Positions 1-6,682 of a stretch of 8,649 nt of DNA are shown one piece after another. Source of the DNA: Deltaproteobacteria bacterium (GTDB lineage: Bacteria > Desulfobacterota > Desulfobulbia > Desulfobulbales > BM004); assembly GCA_019312685.1 (NCBI GenBank), contig JAFDCR010000033.1:1-8649 (forward strand). The letters run 5' to 3'. How positions within the stretch are numbered: the first letter of the stretch is position 1; the number at the start of each line of letters is the position of its first letter. The position numbers and the translations under genes were made by a program. Under the pieces are notes generated by a model that worked only from the letters and a program-made list of their open reading frames with translations, did not search any database and had not been told where the DNA came from.

Positions 1-1
1 A

Positions 2-373
2 TGGCGGGATGGGTATTGGGAGACCGTCAAGAAACTTTTTACAGTGGTTCCTAAAGAGCAGATCGTCTGGATCAGCATGGGGTGTCTGCGTTACCTGCCG
101 TCCCTGAAAAAAATAGCCGGTCAGCGGTTCCCCAACTCCCGTTTTTTTCAGGAAGAATTTATCGAAGGCCTGGACGGCAAGGCAAGATATTTCAGGTCGT
201 TGCGGGTTGAGATGTATCAGTATCTGTATAAACAGTTACAACAATATGCTGCTCCGAAAACCTGCATCTATCTCTGCATGGAGAATAATGAGATTTGGCA
301 GGAAGTATTCGGGTTTATTCCCGAAGACAGGGGAGGGCTGCCCGCCATGCTGGATAAGGCGGCAATGAATTGA
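2..373 (+). CDS. Spore photoproduct lyase (SPL) family radical SAM protein, C-terminal fragment (5' end outside window)
   Basis: The reading frame is open from base 2, so the gene starts upstream of the window and 123 C-terminal residues are visible. A GTG at 44 is in frame, but the residues before it fit the protein, so it is not taken as the start. The fragment has the pattern I associate with the C-terminus of SplB-like proteins: WISMGCLRYLPSLK, a FPNSR segment, EEFIEGLDGKARYF, then CIYLCMENNEIW. Family members repair UV-induced spore photoproduct (a thymine dimer) using a [4Fe-4S] cluster and S-adenosylmethionine. The CxxxCxxC cluster motif would lie in the missing N-terminal part, so catalysis cannot be judged here. 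Homologues occur in bacteria that do not sporulate, where the role is less clear. The gene ends 248 bp before ssb. Assignment rests on remembered sequence similarity; the family is fairly secure, the exact substrate is not. Confidence 0.78.
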   Translation, partial: WRDGYWETVKKLFTVVPKEQIVWISMGCLRYLPSLKKIAGQRFPNSRFFQEEFIEGLDGKARYFRSLRVEMYQYLYKQLQQYAAPKTCIYLCMENNEIWQEVFGFIPEDRGGLPAMLDKAAMN

Positions 374-621
374 ATTTAATCCAATCTGAAATTAATGTTT
401 TTTTACCTGTAGTGTAATAGCCGGTAGCTGTCGAAAGGTTTTTGCGATAACTCCTTTATGTCATTCCGTGCGGCTTTATACCTGCATGGAAATCCAACAA
501 ATTTTTATTCAATAGTCTGGATTTTTTAAAATTCATTGTTATTTTTTTTAAGTCGGGATTATTGTGTCTCAAAAGAATGTATGGGAAACAATAATTACTA
601 AATTTATACGTAGGAGAAAGA
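374..621. other. AT-rich intergenic region upstream of ssb
   Basis: No convincing gene lies in these 248 bases. A weak inverted repeat, AAATCCA at 490-496 and TGGATTT at 518-524, has a 21-base loop and is followed by further Ts. It could be a poor terminator for the upstream gene, but the stem has only two G-C pairs. A possible promoter for ssb is TTGTTA (536-541), an 18-base spacer and TATTGT (560-565), each matching four of six consensus bases. A run of eight Ts (542-549) lies in the spacer. Confidence 0.4.
536..565 (+). promoter_or_regulatory. Possible sigma-70-type promoter for ssb
   Basis: TTGTTA and TATTGT are 18 bases apart, about 57 bases before the ssb start. Both hexamers match the consensus only four of six, in AT-rich sequence where such matches arise by chance. 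The ssb start at 622 itself has a clear AGGAG ribosome binding site (612-616) five bases upstream. Confidence 0.25.
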
Positions 622-1035
622 ATGGTTAACAAAGTCATCCTTATCGGCAATCTTGGCGCAGATCCTGAAATCCGCTATACCCAGAACGGAGCAGCGGTGG
701 CAAATTTACGCCTTGCCACAACGGAAACCTGGAAAAAAGAAGGAGAAAGGGAAGAGCTTACCGAGTGGCACCGTATTGTTGCATTCGGACGTCTGGCAGA
801 AATCTGCGGGGAATACCTGTCCAAGGGCAGCAAGATCTATATTGAAGGCCGCATTCAAACCCGCAAATGGGAAGACCGGGACGGCAATCCCAGGTACACG
901 ACAGAGATAGTTGCCCGTGAAATGAAGATGCTAACCCCGAGGGGTGCTGCGGAGCAGGGCCAGGCTGGTGGTTACAGGGAAGAAGAGCCGCCGTTGCCAA
1001 ATGCGCCGCCAATGGAAGATGATGTGCCTTTCTAG
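622..1035 (+). CDS. ssb: Single-stranded DNA-binding protein SSB
   Basis: This 137-residue protein begins MVNKVILIGNLG and carries a full OB fold (about residues 1-105). It has the aromatic residues expected to stack on ssDNA at W37, W49, F55 and W83, by analogy with E. coli W40, W54, F60 and W88. A short disordered Gly/Pro/Glu-rich linker of about 25 residues follows, ending in the acidic tip MEDDVPF that docks SSB-interacting proteins such as RecQ, RecO and Pol III chi. SSB acts as a tetramer in the cytoplasm, protecting ssDNA in replication, repair and recombination. The length is slightly short for the family because the linker is short. The start is supported by AGGAG at 612-616. A dnaJ-like gene follows after 33 bp on the same strand and may be co-transcribed. 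No uvrA or replication gene is visible next to it. Confidence 0.97.
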   Translation: MVNKVILIGNLGADPEIRYTQNGAAVANLRLATTETWKKEGEREELTEWHRIVAFGRLAEICGEYLSKGSKIYIEGRIQTRKWEDRDGNPRYTTEIVAREMKMLTPRGAAEQGQAGGYREEEPPLPNAPPMEDDVPF

Positions 1036-1068
1036 TTACCAGTTAACAATATTTTGAGTCGTTGAGTT

Positions 1069-2001
1069 ATGGACTATTACGAAATCCTGGGACTGAAAAA
1101 AGACAGTACAACCCAGGATATTAAAAAGGCCTATCGTAAACTGGCCATGAAATATCATCCTGACCGCAACAAAGGGGATAAGGAGGCTGAGGAGAAGTTC
1201 AAGAAGATCAGCGAAGCCTATGCCGTCCTGTCAGATCCTGAAAAGAGAAAACAGTATGATACATTCGGGGCCAGCGGTTTTCAGCAGCGTTACAGCCAGG
1301 AAGACATTTTCCGCGGTTTCGATCTCGGCGACATACTGAAGGAATTCGGACTTGGCGGTCTGGGCGGCGGTTTCAGAGCCTCAAGCGGACAGGGCAGCCC
1401 CTTCGAGACCTTCTTTTTCCAAAGCGGCGGACCGGGTGCCGGTCGGACATCCTATTCAACTGGCCGGCAGCAGCCGGTCAAGGGAAGTGATCTGACCTAT
1501 GAACTTTCGGTATCACTGAATGAGATCCTGACCGGGGCGGAAAAGACAATTTCCCTGCGCCGTGAAGGCAAAACTGAAAATGTATCCGTCAAGATACCGA
1601 AGGGCATAAAGGCTGGCCAGAAACTCAGGTTGGCGGGAAAGGGTTCGCCATCTCCTTACGGCGGACCGCCGGGAGACCTCTTCCTGATAATAAAGGAGCA
1701 GCCGCATCCGGTTTTTTCCCGTAAAGATAACAACCTCATTATTGAGCAGCATATTCCGTTCAGCCAGGCCTGCCTGGGCACTGAAATAAGCGTTAAGTCG
1801 CTGGAGGGCAAGGAGCTCAAGGTAAAGGTCCCGTCCGGTATCCAGCCAAACGCAAAGTTGCGCCTGAAGGGACACGGCCTTCCTGCAGGCAAGACCGGAG
1901 GCCGCGGTGATATTTATGTGAAGATTACGGTAGATGTCCCCAAAAAACTCTCAGAAGAGCAGCATATACTCATCCGGGATCTGGCCGAAAAAGGATTGTA
2001 A
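1069..2001 (+). CDS. DnaJ/CbpA-type Hsp40 co-chaperone without zinc finger (class II)
   Basis: This 310-residue protein stimulates DnaK (Hsp70) ATPase activity and delivers substrates in the cytoplasm. The J domain covers residues 1-67, with the HPD motif at 30-32 and the QYDTFG ending. A Gly/Phe-rich linker runs from about 68 to 137 and contains a probable helix (residues 76-94, including DILKEFG). Two C-terminal beta-sandwich domains follow, about 138-212 and 213-292. The CxxCxGxG zinc-finger repeats of true DnaJ are absent, placing it with CbpA or DnaJB1-like proteins; the length matches that class. No cbpM follows it, so the E. coli-type CbpA regulation is not evident. No strong ribosome binding site precedes the ATG, which fits an operon position behind ssb (33 bp gap). 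A strong hairpin lies about 55 bases after the stop. Class is clear; cellular role beyond DnaK partnership is inference. Confidence 0.92.
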   Translation: MDYYEILGLKKDSTTQDIKKAYRKLAMKYHPDRNKGDKEAEEKFKKISEAYAVLSDPEKRKQYDTFGASGFQQRYSQEDIFRGFDLGDILKEFGLGGLGGGFRASSGQGSPFETFFFQSGGPGAGRTSYSTGRQQPVKGSDLTYELSVSLNEILTGAEKTISLRREGKTENVSVKIPKGIKAGQKLRLAGKGSPSPYGGPPGDLFLIIKEQPHPVFSRKDNNLIIEQHIPFSQACLGTEISVKSLEGKELKVKVPSGIQPNAKLRLKGHGLPAGKTGGRGDIYVKITVDVPKKLSEEQHILIRDLAEKGL

Positions 2002-2055
2002 TGAATCAAATAAGTTATCACGGCTTTCATTGACATCACTTTTATGCGAAAATAC

Positions 2056-2087
2056 AAGTCCTGCCCCCATTGAAGAGGGCAGGACTT
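2056..2087. terminator. Strong hairpin between convergent genes, candidate bidirectional terminator
   Basis: AAGTCCTGCCC (2056-2066) and GGGCAGGACTT (2077-2087) form a perfect 11-bp stem around a 10-base loop. It lies 54 bases after the dnaJ-like stop and about 100 bases beyond the leuD stop on the other strand. No good T-tract follows in either direction: the + side reads AAAGTTATGG and the - side GTATTTTCGC. It is therefore a plausible transcript end or RNA-stabilising hairpin, not a textbook intrinsic terminator. Confidence 0.5.
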
Positions 2088-2191
2088 AAAGTTATGGTAA
2101 GTTGGCTCATCGCGGTCTTAATCCACGAATATCCCAAGACCCCAATAAACATTCAAGTTGACTGCCAGGTCGTTTTTTTCAACTGACAGAA

Positions 2192-2713
2192 TCAGTATTT
2201 CTTGTCTGCAAAAGCCAGCCAGCCTCCTGCCAATACCAGCTCCCGGTCAAACTCGTTCAGGGTGAAGGTGATTGCAGCTTTGCTGTCCTGCTCATTTTCC
2301 GCTGTGATCAGGTTATGCTCCATATCAACTGTTAGCATTGCCTGGGGACCAAGGGAAAAAAGTGCTTCAATATCTTCACTGGAGAGTTCAATGGCCAGCA
2401 TACCGCAGTTGAACATGTTCTGTCGGAATATCCTGGCAAAGCTCTCTGCAATGACAACGTTGATCTCATTTACCTCGAAAACCCAAACTGCATGCTCTCT
2501 GGAGGAGCCGCAACCGAAGTTGGCTTTTGTGACAATAATGTTTTTCCCCTTTATATCATTTTCATGATTAAATCCTTTAAGATGGAGATCTTCCAGGATA
2601 TGGGGTTTTAAAGCTTCCTTGCTGTTTTCGGTTAGGTATTTAGCCGGGATAATTTCATCCGTATTTATATCGTTTCTGTCCAGAAATAAAACCTGGCCGC
2701 TGAAATCCTTCAT
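2192..2713 (-). CDS. leuD: 3-isopropylmalate dehydratase-type small subunit (LeuD/DmdB family)
   Basis: This 173-residue protein is the swivelling small subunit of a heterodimeric aconitase-superfamily hydro-lyase. With LeuC it would interconvert 2- and 3-isopropylmalate in leucine synthesis. It shows NTDEIIPAKYLT (17-28), the active-site GCGSSREHA (67-75), FARIFRQNMFNCG (92-104) and GGWLAF near the end. The length is that of the short archaeal/thermophile-type subunits, not the roughly 200-residue E. coli LeuD. The substrate-recognition loop after the tyrosine reads YLTE (26-29). From memory, isopropylmalate isomerases often have YLV-type and homoaconitases YLRT loops, so substrate is open. 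GGAGAA (+ strand 2718-2723) precedes the ATG. It follows leuC by 69 bp on the same strand and is almost certainly co-expressed. No leuA or leuB lies within the window, so the leucine assignment is the default, not proven. Confidence 0.88.
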   Translation of the reverse strand: MKDFSGQVLFLDRNDINTDEIIPAKYLTENSKEALKPHILEDLHLKGFNHENDIKGKNIIVTKANFGCGSSREHAVWVFEVNEINVVIAESFARIFRQNMFNCGMLAIELSSEDIEALFSLGPQAMLTVDMEHNLITAENEQDSKAAITFTLNEFDRELVLAGGWLAFADKKY

Positions 2714-2769
2714 TTTGTTCTCCGGTAGATATTTTTAAACTGTAAAACAATAATTATATGTGATTCCAA

Positions 2770-2783
2770 ATTTCTTAAGAAAT
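2770..2783. repeat. 14-bp perfect palindrome at the leuC stop codon
   Basis: ATTTCTTAAGAAAT is its own reverse complement and its last base is the final base of the leuC stop codon (TGA on the - strand). It is AT-rich with no loop, so a strong RNA hairpin is unlikely. It could be a protein-binding site or chance. Confidence 0.4.
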
Positions 2784-4066
2784 CAGATATATTTTCTCGG
2801 GTCGGTAATATGACCGGCAACTGCAGCAGCCGCCGCAGAAAGTGGGCTCATCAGGTGCACCATCCCGCCTTTGCCCATACGACCGTTAAAGTTTCTGTTT
2901 GTGGTCGAAGCGCACACTTCACCCTCAGCCAGAACGCCGTTGCTCATTCCCAGGCAGGCTCCGCAAGTCGGGTTGGTGACGCAAAAGCCCGCATCCATGA
3001 AAGTTTTGATGATTCCTTCTTCAAGGGCCATGGAGTAAATTGCCGGAGTAGCAGGGGAAAGAATCCCCCTGACAGTTGGAGCGATTTTCCGGTCGGCCAG
3101 AATTCCGGCAGCCTCGCGCAGGTCTTCTATCCTGCCGTTGGTGCAGGAACCGATATATACCTGGTCTATCGGGGTCCCTTCCATTTCAGTAACATCCTTT
3201 ACCTCGTCAGGCTTATAACCAAAGGTAACCTGTGGTTTTAGGTCTGTCACATCTATGGTGAGCTCTGAAGCATAGTCTGCGTCAGGGTCTGAATGCCACT
3301 TTTTAAAGTCTATAACAGCATCTTCAATACCTGCGTATGATTCCCGGATAAAAGGCCAGAGATATTCAGCCGTGGTCCGGTCGGGCATGCAGATGCCGCA
3401 TGTGCCTCCGGCCTCAATTGCCAAATTGCAGATGGTCATCCGGGATTCCATCGACATTGTATCAACCACCGGTCCGACAAATTCCATGACCATATCTGTG
3501 GCGCCGTTCACACTGATCTGCTTGATGATATTCAAGATGACATCCTTGGCATAAACTCCGTCCGGCAGGTTTCCGGTTATGTTGACCTTCATGGTCTTCG
3601 GCTCTCTGAAAGAGCAGACACCCTTGAGTATGCCGACTTCAAGGTCGGTGGTGCCCACTCCGGCGGCAAAGGCTCCGAAGGCCCCATGGGTGCATGTATG
3701 AGAATCTCCCATGATCACGGTGTATCCAGGCCGGATGAAGCCCTTTTCCGGAAAAAGGGCATGGCAGACGCCATTGCTGCCGATGTCAAAGAAGTCTTTG
3801 ATTCCGTGGCGCCTTGCCCAGTCCCGCATGATTTTTCCCTGGGTTGCGGTTTTGGAATCCTTGGCAGGGGTGACGTGGTCAATGACAGCCTTTATCTTAT
3901 CAGGATCAAAAACCCGGTCCAGTCCCTTGGCCATAAGGTCGGTTATGGCGATTGGTGTCGTAATCTCATGGCACAGGACAACGTCAATATCAAGAACGAC
4001 ATTTGTCGGTGACGGTGTATCCCGCAGATGTGCCGTAAATATTTTTCCCGCGATGGTTTTTCCCAT
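2783..4066 (-). CDS. leuC: 3-isopropylmalate dehydratase-type large subunit (LeuC, aconitase superfamily)
   Basis: This 427-residue protein carries the [4Fe-4S] cluster of the isopropylmalate isomerase-type dehydratase. Cluster ligands are C308 (in GSCTNGR) and C368 and C371 (in NPTCGACLG). Other family signatures are GDSHTCTHGAFGAFAAGVG (120-138) and STTNRNFNGRMG (387-398). At about 420 residues it is the archaeal/thermophile-type subunit, matching the short LeuD encoded next to it; E. coli LeuC is longer (about 466). The segment GGTCGICMPDRTTAEY (220-235) holds two extra cysteines where, as I recall, common LeuC has a GA.AG.IAPD-type sequence. Substrates of related enzymes include isopropylmalate, homoaconitate, citramalate and dimethylmalate, and sequence alone does not choose between them. 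CGGAG (+ strand 4077-4081) lies ten bases before the ATG. It is divergent from the YejA-like gene and heads the leuCD transcript. Confidence 0.9.
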   Translation of the reverse strand: MGKTIAGKIFTAHLRDTPSPTNVVLDIDVVLCHEITTPIAITDLMAKGLDRVFDPDKIKAVIDHVTPAKDSKTATQGKIMRDWARRHGIKDFFDIGSNGVCHALFPEKGFIRPGYTVIMGDSHTCTHGAFGAFAAGVGTTDLEVGILKGVCSFREPKTMKVNITGNLPDGVYAKDVILNIIKQISVNGATDMVMEFVGPVVDTMSMESRMTICNLAIEAGGTCGICMPDRTTAEYLWPFIRESYAGIEDAVIDFKKWHSDPDADYASELTIDVTDLKPQVTFGYKPDEVKDVTEMEGTPIDQVYIGSCTNGRIEDLREAAGILADRKIAPTVRGILSPATPAIYSMALEEGIIKTFMDAGFCVTNPTCGACLGMSNGVLAEGEVCASTTNRNFNGRMGKGGMVHLMSPLSAAAAAVAGHITDPRKYI

Positions 4067-4119
4067 AATGTAGCTGCTCCGTAAGTTTAAAAATATAAAA
4101 TTGAAAATGTGAAACGGAT

Positions 4120-4148
4120 TTTTTAACCAGCTTAGGCAATAAGGTCAA
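4120..4148 (-). promoter_or_regulatory. Candidate promoter for leuCD
   Basis: On the - strand TTGACC (4148-4143) and TAAAAA (4125-4120) are separated by exactly 17 bases, matching the consensus at five and four of six positions. Transcription would begin near 4113, leaving a leader of about 45 bases before leuC. No leucine-rich leader peptide or T-box is evident in that short leader. Confidence 0.45.
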
Positions 4149-4160
4149 ATAAAATTTCCA

Positions 4161-4189
4161 TTGACTGGTGCAGTGAAGGAGAATACTTT
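4161..4189 (+). promoter_or_regulatory. Candidate promoter for the YejA-like gene
   Basis: TTGACT (4161-4166), a 17-base spacer and TACTTT (4184-4189) form a possible promoter with a good -35 and a poor -10. The spacer contains GAAGGAG (4175-4181), which looks like a ribosome binding site but would not be transcribed if this promoter is real. The start near 4196 would give a leader of about 55 bases to the ATG at 4251. Confidence 0.3.
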
Positions 4190-4250
4190 TTGAAAAAATG
4201 ATTTGATTTCATTATTGATTATTCCCAAAAAAAGGAAAATACAAATTACT

Positions 4251-6083
4251 ATGAAAAGTAAAATACAACCTGTTTTTCGTTTCTTCCCACCCCGGCAGAC
4301 AGTTATAGTTCTTATAATTATTCTGAATTTATTCAGTTTAAACGTCTTTGAAGGCTGGGCTGCCCATGGCATAAGCATAGATGGCAAGCTTAAATATCCT
4401 CCTGATTTTAAACGGTTTGAGTATACTTCAGAAAAGGCAAAAAAAGCAGGGGCCCTGGTGCTTCATGACCTGGGCAGCTTCGACAAAATGAATCCCTATA
4501 CCTTGAAGGGTTCTGCCCCATCCGGTCTGGATAACCTGGTTTTCGAGACCCTGTCAGTGGGAAGTCTTGATGAGCCCTTTGCCAGTTACGGGCTTATTGC
4601 AAAGGATATAGAGCTGGCGGATGACCGGCTGTCCGTAACCTATACCATTGATGAAAATGCGAGATTTTCAGACGGCAGCCCCATTACCCCTGAGGATGTC
4701 CGGTTTTCGCTCAACACACTTAAAAGCGATGCAGCTCATCCGTTCTACCAGGCATATCTGCAGGATATAACCGGCTCTGACATTCTTGACAACAACAGGA
4801 TCCGGTTCAATTTTGCCAGGGTGAACCGGGAACTGCACATGATCGCCAGCCAGGTCCCCATCTTTTCCAAGAAATTTTATTCAAAGCATCACTTTGACGA
4901 TCCCTCGATGGTTCCGCCGGTCGGCTCCGGTCCTTATGTCGTTGATTCGATAAATCCCGGCAAATCCATTACCTATAAGAGAAATCCCGATTACTGGGCG
5001 GCAAATCACCCAACCCGGAAGGGAATGTTCAATTTTGAGACAATCACATTCAAATATTTCAGGGACCAGATCGTCTCGGTCGAGGCCTTTAAGGCAAATG
5101 AATTTGATTTCATGTACATCAACATTGCCAAGCAATGGGCCCGCGATCTCGTCGGTCCGAAGTTTGACACCAAAAAGATTATAAAAGAGTACCTGCCCCA
5201 TAGGAATAATCAGGGAATGCAGGGCTTTCTTTTTAACCTGCGGAACCCGCTTTTCCAGGACAGGAGAGTGCGCAAGGCCCTCGGTATGGCTTTTGATTTT
5301 GAGTGGGCGAATAATAAGCTGTTCTTTAATGAATACACCCGCAGCAACAGTTTTTTCAGTAACTCCGACCTGGCTGCCACCGGCCTGCCGGAAGGGTTGG
5401 AACTGGAATATCTTCTGCCGTTTAAGGAGCAGCTGCCTCCTGAAGTATTTATGAAGCCTCTGACCCCTTTTTCCACAAATACCCCGAACGGGGTCAGGGA
5501 TAATCTCCGGGCCGCCAAGAAGATCCTCATGGAAGCAGGATGGCAGGTTAAGAAAGGCCGTCTGGTTAACGGTGAAGGTAAACCGCTGGAATTTGAAATA
5601 ATGCTTGTTTCCCCTTCATTCGAAAGGGTTATGGCAGGGTATGTCAATAATCTGAGCAAGCTTGGAGTGAACGCAACCTACAGGACAATTGATCCGGCTC
5701 TCTATATCGACCGTCTTAACAGGTTTGATTTTGCCATGACCGTCCATGTCTTCGGTCAATCACAATCACCGGGCAATGAACAGCGCGACTTCTGGCATTC
5801 CGCTTCGGCGGACCGCCAGGGCTCCAGAAACCTGATCGGCATCAAGGATCCCGTGGTTGATCAACTGGTGGATAAGGTGATATATGCAATGACCCAGGAA
5901 GAACTGAACGCAGCCTGCAGGGCATTGGACAGGGTGTTATGGTATGGCTATTACGTGGTGCCGAACTGGTATGTGGCCCGTCATCGGATTGCTTACTGGA
6001 ATAAATTCAACCGTCCTGAAGTCCTGCCTCTGTACTATAATCCTATCCAGGCTCTGATGACCTGGTGGATTAAGCAAAACTGA
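4251..6083 (+). CDS. YejA-type periplasmic solute-binding protein (ABC transporter, SBP family 5)
   Basis: This 610-residue protein is a large extracytoplasmic binding protein of the peptide/oligopeptide class. Residues 1-38 form a signal peptide: basic n-region, hydrophobic stretch TVIVLIIILNLFSLNVF (17-33), and cleavage probably after GWA or GWAA (37-38). Family features follow: VFETLSVGSLDEPF, FSDGSPITPEDVRFS (139-153), GSGPYVV (225-231), NPDYWA, RVRKALGMAFDFEW (339-352), and a C-terminal IGIKDPVVDQLVD. The pattern and length match YejA, whose YejABEF system imports peptides such as microcin C in enterobacteria. No yejB, yejE or yejF follows; the next gene is on the opposite strand. A TTG at 4203 would add 16 residues, but the ATG at 4251 places the signal peptide correctly. 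Its upstream AAAGGAAAA is rather distant (about 12-14 bases). Ligand is unknown. Confidence 0.85.
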   Translation: MKSKIQPVFRFFPPRQTVIVLIIILNLFSLNVFEGWAAHGISIDGKLKYPPDFKRFEYTSEKAKKAGALVLHDLGSFDKMNPYTLKGSAPSGLDNLVFETLSVGSLDEPFASYGLIAKDIELADDRLSVTYTIDENARFSDGSPITPEDVRFSLNTLKSDAAHPFYQAYLQDITGSDILDNNRIRFNFARVNRELHMIASQVPIFSKKFYSKHHFDDPSMVPPVGSGPYVVDSINPGKSITYKRNPDYWAANHPTRKGMFNFETITFKYFRDQIVSVEAFKANEFDFMYINIAKQWARDLVGPKFDTKKIIKEYLPHRNNQGMQGFLFNLRNPLFQDRRVRKALGMAFDFEWANNKLFFNEYTRSNSFFSNSDLAATGLPEGLELEYLLPFKEQLPPEVFMKPLTPFSTNTPNGVRDNLRAAKKILMEAGWQVKKGRLVNGEGKPLEFEIMLVSPSFERVMAGYVNNLSKLGVNATYRTIDPALYIDRLNRFDFAMTVHVFGQSQSPGNEQRDFWHSASADRQGSRNLIGIKDPVVDQLVDKVIYAMTQEELNAACRALDRVLWYGYYVVPNWYVARHRIAYWNKFNRPEVLPLYYNPIQALMTWWIKQN

Positions 6084-6155
6084 TTTTCTGAAATTTTTCC
6101 CTGGATTGAGACTTTTTGAGAATGTTTATTCTATTAGGACCGCGGAGCTGTTTGC

Positions 6156-6172
6156 ATATCATGAAATGATAT
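6156..6172. repeat. Short inverted repeat over the pilZ-type gene's stop codon
   Basis: ATATCAT (6156-6162) and ATGATAT (6166-6172) are perfect arms around GAA, with the - strand TGA stop at 6161-6159 inside. It sits in the 75-bp gap between the convergent YejA-like and PilZ genes. The stem is AT-rich and no T-tract follows on either strand, so terminator function is weakly supported. Confidence 0.35.
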
Positions 6173-6644
6173 AACGACCCAACGGGCCGTCAAAGGCGGT
6201 CACAGCTGCTTCGACAAATTCACACCCGACAGAATTTGGCCGGACACTTCTGACAATAGCTTCTTTCCTAATTACGGACCTGTAATCGTCTTGAAGAGTG
6301 AATTCGATGTTAAGCTCATCATCCACCTTGAACCGCTCGACACCTTCAGTTGTTGTGAATTCCAGGCCACTTATGGATACGTTCATCACCCTCATAGAAC
6401 CTTGGTGACCCTTCTGGGACAGGTTTACAAATGAACCTTGCAGGCTGGTTATCTTTCGTTTTCTTTTACGGAATTCGATAATGGCCGTAAAGATATCCTT
6501 ACAGGCGCATTTTATTTTGAGCTTGGACTTGTGTTCCTTCATTGCATCAACCTGCATGGTTTTCTGGCGGCCGCAGTGCGGACAGGTAATTACGGCTGTA
6601 TTGTCGGGTCTGACATATGTCCTGCTTTCTTTAGTTTTTGTCAT
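6159..6644 (-). CDS. PilZ-domain protein with N-terminal zinc-ribbon-like motif
   Basis: This 161-residue protein has no signal peptide or membrane segment and is probably a cytoplasmic cyclic-di-GMP receptor. The N-terminal part has CPHC (21-24) and CAC (46-48), spaced like the MJ0042-type zinc ribbon. The PilZ domain follows, about 58-160, with R59-x-x-x-R63 and N88-x-S90-x-x-G93, the two c-di-GMP-binding motifs, apparently intact. PilZ receptors control motility, exopolysaccharide or transcription; the target here is unknown and no flagellar or polysaccharide gene is adjacent. AAAGGGG (+ strand 6657-6651) lies six bases before the ATG, a strong ribosome binding site. A 127-bp AT-rich gap separates it from folE2 upstream, so it likely has its own promoter. 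Metal binding is inferred from cysteine spacing only. Confidence 0.85.
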   Translation of the reverse strand: MTKTKESRTYVRPDNTAVITCPHCGRQKTMQVDAMKEHKSKLKIKCACKDIFTAIIEFRKRKRKITSLQGSFVNLSQKGHQGSMRVMNVSISGLEFTTTEGVERFKVDDELNIEFTLQDDYRSVIRKEAIVRSVRPNSVGCEFVEAAVTAFDGPLGRYIIS

Positions 6645-6682
6645 TATTAACCCCTTTCTTTGTTGTGAGATACAGAATAACC

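Noticed and set aside
374..621. tRNA or small RNA gene in the gap before ssb
   Set aside because: No cloverleaf, CCA end or stable GC-rich stem could be drawn.
456..650. 64-codon open frame on the - strand upstream of ssb
   Set aside because: It runs over the ssb ribosome site and start, has low-complexity AT-driven composition and matches no family I know.
1513..1875. 120-codon - strand frame inside the DnaJ-like gene
   Set aside because: It lies fully within strongly conserved co-chaperone coding sequence; shadow frame.
2156..2184. AGTTGA/TCAACT inverted repeat as a terminator for leuD
   Set aside because: Only 6 bp with a 17-base loop, and on the leuD strand the homopolymer is A within the loop, not T after the stem.
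3686..4073. Two long + strand frames (108 and 120 codons) opposite the start of leuC
   Set aside because: The leuC frame carries clear family motifs throughout; these are antisense shadows.
4145..4387. 80-codon - strand frame across the leuC/YejA intergenic region
   Set aside because: Its hydrophobic look comes from the reverse of the YejA-like signal-peptide region, and it covers the likely promoters.
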